From the NCBI GenBank assembly GCA_951828385.1, contig OX639973.1, positions 1,302,001 to 1,366,000 of the forward strand: DNA of 64,000 nucleotides, written 5' to 3'. The notes under the pieces were generated by a model. That model made no database searches. It saw only the letters and a program-made list of their open reading frames with translations, and had not been told where the DNA came from. Positions 57,552 through 64,000 of the stretch are shown one piece after another; the stretch's first letter is position 1, and each line of letters opens with the position of its first letter. Source of the DNA: an uncultured Poribacteria bacterium (lineage in GTDB: Bacteria > Poribacteria > WGA-4E > WGA-3G). Position numbers and translations under genes: made by a program.

Positions 57552-58622
57552 GTGAAACAGTTATCTTACAAGTTACCAAACAGGGTCACAATCTACGGAC
57601 TATTCCTATGCCTTTTCGCAATCGGATTCATACTTGTTGGGAATATAGATCTCAACGCGAAAGGACACGAGAAATTCAAGGTTGCTATGCTGCTACCCGG
57701 TTCAATCAGTGATGCAGGGTGGAACGCTTTGGCGTATGAAGGGCTTAAGGAAATTGAAAAACAACTCGGTGCAGAAACCAGCCACGCTGAGACCCGAACC
57801 CCCGCGGATCAGGAAGAACAATTCCGTTCCTACGCACTTGATGGTTACGATTTGGTGTTTGGACACGGCTATGAGTTCCAAGACCCAGCGAAAGCGGTCG
57901 CAGCCGACTTTCCTGAGACGATTTTCATAACATCTTCCGGTGGCACGATCACCGATAATATCTCACCCGCGAACTTCCGCGTTGAAGAGCCTGCCTATCT
58001 TTTAGGGATGATCGCAGGCATGATGACGAAAACCAATAAACTCGGTGTGATGGGTGGACAGAATATTCCGTCTGTGAATAGCACGTTTATGGCGTTTGAA
58101 GGCGGTGCGAAAAGTGTGAACGCTGAAGTAGAAGTATCTTGGGTATACGTCGGGAATTGGGAGGACATCGGCAAAGGTAAGGAACTCGCACTCGCACAGA
58201 TTAATGAGGGCGTTGATTTTATCTTCCCGAATGCTGATGCCGCTGGACTCGGTGCTTATGAGGCGGCTGAGATTTTTAATAAATCTGAAACTGCCGAAAA
58301 AGAGGAAAGGATGGTCTATACCTTTGGGGCGAATCGCGACAAGAGTGATATTTCTCCGACCGTGATTGCGAATGCCGTGATTACACCGAACGCTTTTGTA
58401 CAGATTGCCAAACTCATCAAGGACGGCAAGTTTAAACCGCAGATCTATACCTTCAACATGCTGACGGACGAAGCCATCACCCTTACCTATAGTCCGGCTT
58501 TAAAGGATAAGGTACCGGAAAATGTACAAAAAGCCGTTGAAGCAGCAAAAGCCAAGATCCTTGCCGGTGAGTTGAAGGTACCCCAAATCGATTTCACTGA
58601 AAAGGAAAACGACAAAGATTAA
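57552..58622 (+). CDS. BMP family substrate-binding protein (copy 1)
   Basis: 356 aa from a GTG with AAGGAG upstream. An N-terminal membrane/signal segment (IYGLFLCLFAIGFILVGNI) precedes the mature protein HEKFKVAMLLPGSISDAGWN. DYDLVFGHGYEFQD, FITSSGGTITDNISPANFRV and EEPAYLLGMIAGMMTKTNKL are the Bmp/Med blocks. Family knowledge: the protein captures a nucleoside or related ligand outside the membrane for the NupOPQ-type transporter. There is no lipobox Cys; anchoring may be by the uncut N-terminal helix. The transporter genes lie on the other strand across a 262-bp gap. Confidence 0.87.
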   Translation: MKQLSYKLPNRVTIYGLFLCLFAIGFILVGNIDLNAKGHEKFKVAMLLPGSISDAGWNALAYEGLKEIEKQLGAETSHAETRTPADQEEQFRSYALDGYDLVFGHGYEFQDPAKAVAADFPETIFITSSGGTITDNISPANFRVEEPAYLLGMIAGMMTKTNKLGVMGGQNIPSVNSTFMAFEGGAKSVNAEVEVSWVYVGNWEDIGKGKELALAQINEGVDFIFPNADAAGLGAYEAAEIFNKSETAEKEERMVYTFGANRDKSDISPTVIANAVITPNAFVQIAKLIKDGKFKPQIYTFNMLTDEAITLTYSPALKDKVPENVQKAVEAAKAKILAGELKVPQIDFTEKENDKD

Positions 58623-58691
58623 CCTATCTCCCGAACCGTACGTCGCTGGCGTGTTTGCTGAGCGCGCCAGCGGATATAAAAGAGGAATTAT

Positions 58692-59735
58692 ATGAAATAT
58701 ACCGCTTGTAAATCAGGGCATAGCATTGCAACCTATGCTCTATACTTGTGCCTTTTCGCAATCGGACTCATGCTCATTGGAAATATATACGTCTACGCGA
58801 AAGGACATGAAAAATTTAAGGTTGCACTCCTGTTACCCGCTTCCATTACCGATGGTGGCTGGAATGCTTTCGCTTATGATGGCCTCAAAGCCATTGAGAA
58901 GGAGTTAGGCGCGAAAGTTAGCCACATTGAGAGTCGAACCGCGACAGATCAGGAAGCACACTTTCGCGATTACGCACTCGATGGGTATCAACTTATTTTT
59001 GGACACGGCTTTGAATATCAGGAATCTGCGAAACAAGTTGCCTCAGACTTCCCCGAAACGGTTTTTATTACATCCACCGGGAACACCATCACCGATAACA
59101 TATCTCCGATAGTTTTCGCGATTGAGGAGCCCGTTTACTTGTTAGGGGTTATAGCCGGATCAATGACCGAAACAAACAAAATCGGCATTGTCGGTGGACA
59201 AAACATCTCAGCTATCAATAGTATGTTTAGTGCGTTTGAAGAGGGCGCGAAAAGCGTTAACCCTGATGTCGTGGTGCGTCGGGCGTATGTCGGCAATTGG
59301 TCAGACATCGGGAAAGGGAAGGAACTCGCACTCGCACACATTAATGAAGACAGCGACTTTCTCTTTCCGGTTGCTGATGTCGCGGGACTCGGCGTTTTTC
59401 AAGCTGCAATGGAGGCACAATCCGATGGAAAGACCGTCTACACTTTCGGGGTATATCGAGACCAGAGCGAGTTGTCACCTACAACGATAGTCGCGAGTGC
59501 CATTGTTACACCCAAGGTCTTTGTGAACCTCGCCAAAGTTGTGAGGGAAGGCACCTTTGAACCGCAACCCTATCGTTTCACAATGGCAGAAGATGAAGCA
59601 CTTACTTTTGTCTACAATCCTGCATTGAAGGATCAGGTGCCAGAGGCAGCACAAAAAGCCGTTGAGGACGCAAAAGCCAAAATTCTCTCAGGCGAATTAA
59701 AGGTGGAGCAAACCTATCTTACTGAAAAAGAATGA
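58692..59735 (+). CDS. BMP family substrate-binding protein (copy 2)
   Basis: 347 aa, a paralogue of the preceding gene with the same layout: membrane segment YALYLCLFAIGLMLIGNIYV, then HEKFKVALLLPASITDGGWN, YQLIFGHGFEYQESAKQVA and EEPVYLLGVIAGSMTETNKI. The ligand-side residues differ (FVFAIEEP for NFRVEEP; GVYRDQSEL for GANRDKSDI), so the two may bind different ligands. GAGGA lies 5 nt before the ATG. It is 69 nt after copy 1 and 40 nt before the formate dehydrogenase gene on the same strand. Confidence 0.87.
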   Translation: MKYTACKSGHSIATYALYLCLFAIGLMLIGNIYVYAKGHEKFKVALLLPASITDGGWNAFAYDGLKAIEKELGAKVSHIESRTATDQEAHFRDYALDGYQLIFGHGFEYQESAKQVASDFPETVFITSTGNTITDNISPIVFAIEEPVYLLGVIAGSMTETNKIGIVGGQNISAINSMFSAFEEGAKSVNPDVVVRRAYVGNWSDIGKGKELALAHINEDSDFLFPVADVAGLGVFQAAMEAQSDGKTVYTFGVYRDQSELSPTTIVASAIVTPKVFVNLAKVVREGTFEPQPYRFTMAEDEALTFVYNPALKDQVPEAAQKAVEDAKAKILSGELKVEQTYLTEKE

Positions 59736-59775
59736 GAGTACCTGTCCCTGTAACTCTGTTTTTGGAGCATGCACT

Positions 59776-62484
59776 ATGACGCATACTTTTAACAGTTTCG
59801 GAGAAATTGATGGTGTTGAAGTTGCCTTCTCTGAGGGCGAAACGATTCTTGAGGTTGCGCAACGCCATGAAAAAGAGATTCCGACGCTCTGTTATGATCC
59901 GAGACTTGAGCCATTCGGTGGCTGTCGGCTCTGCATCGTCGAGTTGGAGGGTGCGCGAAATCCTGTAGCGTCCTGTACGACCAAAGCCACACCGGGGATG
60001 GTCGTGCGGACAGCGACCGATACAATAGAGGCGTACCGGAAAACGCTACTGGAGATGGTTGTTAGTGAGAACCGCGAAGTTGATGTGTCTCCGCTGCGCG
60101 GTTATGCCGCTGGCGAACTCGCGGACCTCCGCGATAAGTACGCAATAAACGGCACCCATATCACAGGTGCGAAATCGGGTACAAATAAAACCGATGAGAA
60201 TCCGTTTATCCTCAGAGATTATGAACTCTGCATTTCCTGTTATCGGTGCGTCCGCGTCTGTGCTGAACAAGAGGGTGACCACGCTATTAACGTCATGAAC
60301 CGCGGTTTCCATACACAGATTACGACGGAGTTTGATGGGCTTCTCAAGGATTCCGCCTGCACGTTTTGCGGACAGTGTATCCAGACTTGTCCGACCGGCG
60401 CGCTCGCCGACAAGAAAGCACTCCGCGCAGAGGATGAAGTCGCGGATGCTATTCCTGACAAAACCCGCACCATCTGCCCGTATTGTGGGGTCGGATGTTC
60501 CGTTGATATACTCACGCAAAATGAAAAGATCGTTGGCATCCATCCTGCCATGGACGGACCCGCGAACCAAGGCGCGCTCTGTGTTAAAGGTCAGTTTGCT
60601 TACGACTTCGTGCAGCACTCGGATCGGTTAAAGACCCCACTCATTCGTGGGGACGACGGCGAGCTCCACGCAGCCACATGGGAAGACGCGCTTGACAAAG
60701 CCGCTGAAGGTTTCCGAAAGGTCAATGCTGAACACGGTAGACACAGCATCTACGGCATCGCTTCTGGGCGCGCACCGAGTGAAGCTGCCTATCTGATGCA
60801 GAAGTTTATCCGCGTAGGGTTCGGGAGCAACTACATCGACAATTGCAGCCGTGCCTGACACGCGCCGACCGTTGCCGGTCTGGCAGCGACAATCGGACGT
60901 GGCGCGATGTCTAACCCGCTCGTCGATATGCAGAAACCGGAGGTGATTTTCTGTATCGGCACAAATATGACGGAATGTCATCCTGTCGCGGCGACCGGGC
61001 TTAAGAAGGCCATCGACCGCGGCGCGAAACTTATTGTCGCGGATCCGAGACGCATCGGGTTGGCGGATCTGTCGCATCTCTACCTACCCCTCCGCGTCGG
61101 TTCGGACACAGCATTGCTCCTCGGCATGGCACACGTGATCGCCCGCGAAGGCTTGATTGACGAAGAATTCATCGAAAACCGTACGACTGGGTTTGACGAA
61201 TTCTTTGAACATATCAGCCAATGGACACCGGAATGGGCAGAAACGATTACGGGTGTACCCGCGAAGGATATTGAGACAGCAGCGATGTGGTACGGGGGCA
61301 CGAATAAGGGTGCCATCTACTATACGCTTGGCATCACAGAACATATCTGTGGCGTTGAGAATGTCCAGAGCCTTTGCAATCTCGCCTTGATGACCGGTAA
61401 TATCGGGCGCGAGGGAACGGGTATCAACCCGATGCGGGGGCAAAACAACATCCAAGGTGCAGGCGACAGCGGCGCACTGCCAAACAATTATCCCGGCTTC
61501 CAAGCCGTCACGGATCCAGAGTATCAGGCGAAGTTCAAAGCGGAATATGGCAGAGCAGTTGATTTGGAGAAAGGTATCACTAAAGTGACTGCCTTAGAGC
61601 TTTGTGGTGACAGCATCCATGCGATGCTCATTGATGGTGAAAACACGCTTCTCTCAGATCCAGATCGGGAGCATTGTGAGCATGCCCTCCGTGCATTGGA
61701 GCACCTCGTCGTTATCGACATCTTTCTCACTGAGACTGCAGAACTTGCCGATATTGTACTACCAGCGACTGCTTGGGGTGAAACGGATGGAGTCTGCACA
61801 AATACCGAGCGTCGGGTCCAACGGATGCGCGCTGCAGTACCGCCACCGGGTGAGGCAAAACCGGATTGGTGGATTATTTGTCAGATTGCACAACGTCTCG
61901 GATTTAAAGGCTTTGATTTTAACGCACCGAAACCGATTTTCAATGAACTCTGTCGGGTCTCACCGATTTACGCTGGATTGGATTGGGAACGCATTGACAA
62001 GAGTGAATACCAATGGCCCGTGCCGCACAAGGAACATCCGGGTACGCCCCGGCTACATGAGGAATCGTTTGTCAACGGTCGTGGTATCTTTTCAAATGTA
62101 CATTACCGAGACCCTGCCGAGACAATTAGCGAAGCATTCCCGGTATGGCTCACAACAGGGAGACGCTTGCAATCCTATCACACGCGAACACAGACGGGTA
62201 GGGCACAGGGGATTGATTACCTTTTATCCGAGGAATCGCTGGAAATCAATCCAGCGGACATCGAGAAATGGGAATTAACAGATGGCGAATGGTGTAAAAT
62301 GAGTAGTGCGCGCGGCAGTATCAACATCAAAGTAAAAGCGACGAACCGTTCGCCGCGCGGCACAGTTTTCGCCAGTTTCAGTTTCGCAGATGTTCCAGTT
62401 AACCTATTGACCGGTTCAGGTTACGATCCTATCACACATACCGCTGAACTAAAAGTGTGTCCGGTCAGGTTAGAACCGCTTTAG
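59776..62484 (+). CDS. fdhF: Formate dehydrogenase alpha subunit with selenocysteine at residue 361
   Basis: The frame runs from the ATG at 59776 through an in-frame TGA at 60856-60858 to 62484, 902 residues in all. An N-terminal 2Fe-2S domain (Cys39, Cys50, Cys53, Cys67) is followed by two 4Fe-4S motifs (CISCYRCVRVCAEQEG; CTFCGQCIQTCPTG), the cluster CPYCGVGCSVDIL of the molybdopterin domain, and then NCSRAUHAPTVAGLA, where Sec binds Mo or W as in E. coli FdhF (SRVUHGPSVAGL). The rest has SNPLVDM, RGQNNIQGAGDSGALP and the C-terminal MopB domain (TGRRLQSYHTRTQTGRA). No Tat signal is present, so a cytoplasmic, probably NAD-linked enzyme is likely; beta and gamma subunits and fdhD are not in the window. 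GGAG lies 8 nt before the start. Confidence 0.95.
60859..60888 (+). promoter_or_regulatory. SECIS element of the formate dehydrogenase gene
   Basis: CGTTGCC (60870-60876) and GGCAGCG (60882-60888) form a stem around a GGTCT loop, starting 11 nt after the UGA. E. coli fdhF has the same distance and a matching GTTGC/AGGTCT core with a U near the stem base. SelB would bind here. Confidence 0.88.
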
Positions 62485-62578
62485 CTGGTTTTCGGTTATC
62501 AGTTTTCAGTTAAGAGCGGTTTAGAAGATAAAAATATAAAGTAATATCCATAGAAATCTTTTACCAAGGAGGTACATC

Positions 62579-62884
62579 ATGAATTGGAAATCACGTTGGT
62601 CTGAACAGCATGCAGATGTTGATGCTTTAAAGCAACAATTGGAAACCGAAGGCTTCAATGCCTACGAGTGGTCGGGTCGTCCTGGTGGTGCCTATCTTGA
62701 TTATATCCACACTCAAGATGAAGTTGTCTGTGTGGTATCTGGCACGGCAGATGTGAAAGTCGCTGATGAACAGGGGTCTATAGAAAGTGGCGATCGGATT
62801 GATGTTCCAGCGAATACCTATCACTCAATTACGGTCACGAGTAATGCCCCCTTAGTCGTCTTAACGGGAATGCGGAAAGCTTAA
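62579..62884 (+). CDS. Cupin-domain protein
   Basis: 101 aa. A small single cupin: YEWSGRPGGAYLDYIHTQDE, VVCVVSGTADVKVADEQGS, GDRIDVPANTYHSITV. The usual first motif G(X)5HXH is weakened (only one His, IHTQDE), so metal binding is uncertain, while motif 2 keeps the His. Function is unknown; such cupins are often small isomerases or sensors. AAGGAGGT, a perfect Shine-Dalgarno sequence, lies 5 nt before the ATG. The gap after the formate dehydrogenase gene holds a remnant of the palindromic repeat (GGTTATCAGTTTTCAGTTAA). Confidence 0.75.
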   Translation: MNWKSRWSEQHADVDALKQQLETEGFNAYEWSGRPGGAYLDYIHTQDEVVCVVSGTADVKVADEQGSIESGDRIDVPANTYHSITVTSNAPLVVLTGMRKA

Positions 62885-62928
62885 TATTGCATGGTTTGCA
62901 AAAAACATTGAAATAGAAAGGAAAATTT

Positions 62929-64000
62929 ATGAATATTACTGTCAAAACGGGTGGATTTGCACAAGAGCAGAGCGATGTGATTGCCATCGGTGTGCTGGAG
63001 AATCCGGATTTCTATAGTGCCCCGCTCCAAACTATAGATCAGGCACTCGACGGACGCATTCGCGAACGCATGAATCTCGGCGATTTCACAGGCAAACTGA
63101 AAACCACCAGTTGGCTCTACACAAACGGCGCAATAACCGCACCTCGCGTGCTACTGGTGGGTTTGGGTGAGTATCATGACCTTACTGTTGAAAAAGTCCG
63201 TCAGACAGCCGGGCACGCGGTGCGGATGATCCGAGATATGGGTTTAACGAACGCCGCTGTTCCGATCCCTATTGAAGCTACGCCTGAAATGATACAAGCC
63301 GCAGCGGAAGCCAGTCTCCTTGCACTCTATCAGTTCGATGAACACAAAACGAGCAACGGCGATGAAGACGAAAAGAAAAAACTCGAATCCGTTACGTTCT
63401 TAGCGGAAAGTGATCAGAGTCAGGCGACAGTCGAAGCGGCAGTTCAGCGCGGAGAAGTGATCGCCAACGGCACACTGCTCGCCCGCGATCTAAGTAACCG
63501 ACCCGCAAACTATCTCACACCAACGCAACTCGCAGAAAAGGCAGAAGCAGTAGCAGAAGCAACAGGACTCGGTTGCGAAATTTTTGACAAAGCCACCTTA
63601 GAAGAAAAAGGGTTCCGCACAGTCCTCGCCGTCGCGCAAGGGAGTGCTGAAGAACCACGCTTTATTATTCTCGAATACACACCGGACGGCGAAGGACAAG
63701 ATACCGTTGTGCTTGTTGGAAAAGGGATTACTTTTGATACAGGTGGGATCTCAATCAAAGGTGGAAGCGGTATGCATGAGATGAAGCATGACATGTCCGG
63801 TGCCGCCGCGGTGATAGGCGCGATGCAAGTCATCGGTCAACTCAAACCGAACGTGCGTGTCATCGGCTTGGTTGCCGCGTCCGAAAATATGCCGAGTGGC
63901 ACTGCGGTTAAGCCGGGCGATGTCGTCACCTCTTATGGCGGTAAAACCATTGAGATTCTTAACACCGATGCTGAGGGACGACTGGTGTTAGCGGATGCGC
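62929..64000 (+). CDS. pepA: Leucyl aminopeptidase, M17 family (3' end outside the window)
   Basis: 357 codons are visible and open to the edge. The N-terminal macro-like domain (MNITVKTGGFAQEQSDVIAI) leads to the catalytic part: ARDLSNRPANYLTPTQLAE, VLVGKGITFDTGGISIK (metal-ligand Lys and Asp) and EILNTDAEGRLVLADA (Asp, Glu and catalytic Arg). This is a complete M17 active site so far. Family knowledge: hexameric, two-metal aminopeptidase of the cytoplasm; in E. coli it also binds DNA. AAAGGAAAA lies before the ATG at 62929. It lies 44 nt after the cupin gene. Confidence 0.93.
   Translation, partial: MNITVKTGGFAQEQSDVIAIGVLENPDFYSAPLQTIDQALDGRIRERMNLGDFTGKLKTTSWLYTNGAITAPRVLLVGLGEYHDLTVEKVRQTAGHAVRMIRDMGLTNAAVPIPIEATPEMIQAAAEASLLALYQFDEHKTSNGDEDEKKKLESVTFLAESDQSQATVEAAVQRGEVIANGTLLARDLSNRPANYLTPTQLAEKAEAVAEATGLGCEIFDKATLEEKGFRTVLAVAQGSAEEPRFIILEYTPDGEGQDTVVLVGKGITFDTGGISIKGGSGMHEMKHDMSGAAAVIGAMQVIGQLKPNVRVIGLVAASENMPSGTAVKPGDVVTSYGGKTIEILNTDAEGRLVLADA

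Noticed and set aside
60907-62484. A separate molybdopterin oxidoreductase gene starting at the ATG at 60907
   Set aside because: It has no ribosome site and begins within a domain; the reading is continuous with the upstream ORF through a Sec UGA.
1-64000. tRNA or rRNA genes, including tRNA-Sec
   Set aside because: I looked in the spacers for T-loop (GGTTCGA-type) and acceptor-stem pairs and for rRNA signatures and saw none; the GGTTCGTAG motif belongs to the palindromic repeat.

Overview
The window is bacterial chromosome of roughly balanced base composition. It holds 7-carboxy-7-deazaguanine synthase, orotate phosphoribosyltransferase, both exonuclease VII subunits, DXP synthase, a TlyA methyltransferase and a TamB/BamA pair, so the cell has an outer membrane. 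The accessory content (heparinase-like, M81 metallopeptidase, TIM-barrel isomerase, DUF6807/PmoA-like, sialidase-like, BMP-type transporter, lamin-tail surface protein, AAA/PD-(D/E)XK proteins, very many palindromic repeats) is the mix I associate with Candidatus Poribacteria or a related sponge/marine lineage. That placement is inference from gene content only.

Layout. 0-1.4 kb: minus-strand amidohydrolase (partial), queE and a VOC protein. 1.5-3.4 kb: an IS200/IS605 element with tnpA and tnpB. 3.7-5.1 kb: three tandem STAS proteins ending in a strong terminator. 5.2-7.3 kb: heparinase II/III-like protein. 7.3-24.6 kb: a defence island with a macro-domain protein, an HNH-WYL protein next to an AAA/PD-(D/E)XK protein, a large fused restriction-methyltransferase, three genes of unknown or AlbA-like type, and a minus-strand zorA-zorB-HNH cassette that reads as a type II-like Zorya system. 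The Zorya cassette lies between two direct copies of a small gene, one of them truncated. 24.6-29.1 kb: M81 peptidase, HD-domain (p)ppGpp hydrolase-like protein, TIM-barrel isomerase, and selD with an in-frame UGA at codon 17. 29.2-30.8 kb: a tnpB-only IS605-type element inside a palindromic repeat. 30.8-46.6 kb: pyrE, ymdB-like phosphoesterase, xseA, xseB, dxs, tlyA, TamB-like and BamA/TamA-like genes. 47-51.5 kb: a repeat-containing lamin-tail surface protein broken by a frameshift. 51.5-59.7 kb: a nucleoside-type ABC transporter operon with DUF6807 and sialidase-like genes, divergent from two BMP substrate-binding paralogues. 59.8-62.5 kb: a selenocysteine formate dehydrogenase alpha subunit (UGA at codon 361, SECIS 11 nt downstream), then a cupin and the start of a leucyl aminopeptidase.

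Two themes go beyond single genes. First, two selenoproteins, one of them the selenophosphate synthetase, show that the organism very probably decodes UGA as selenocysteine; conventional gene calling splits or truncates both genes. Second, at least three families of palindromic elements pepper the window. They occupy intergenic regions, replace the expected Shine-Dalgarno region of several genes, and in several places sit in frame inside conserved proteins (BamA-like, ABC ATPase, TlyA, probably the heparinase-like protein). No rRNA, tRNA or CRISPR array was seen.
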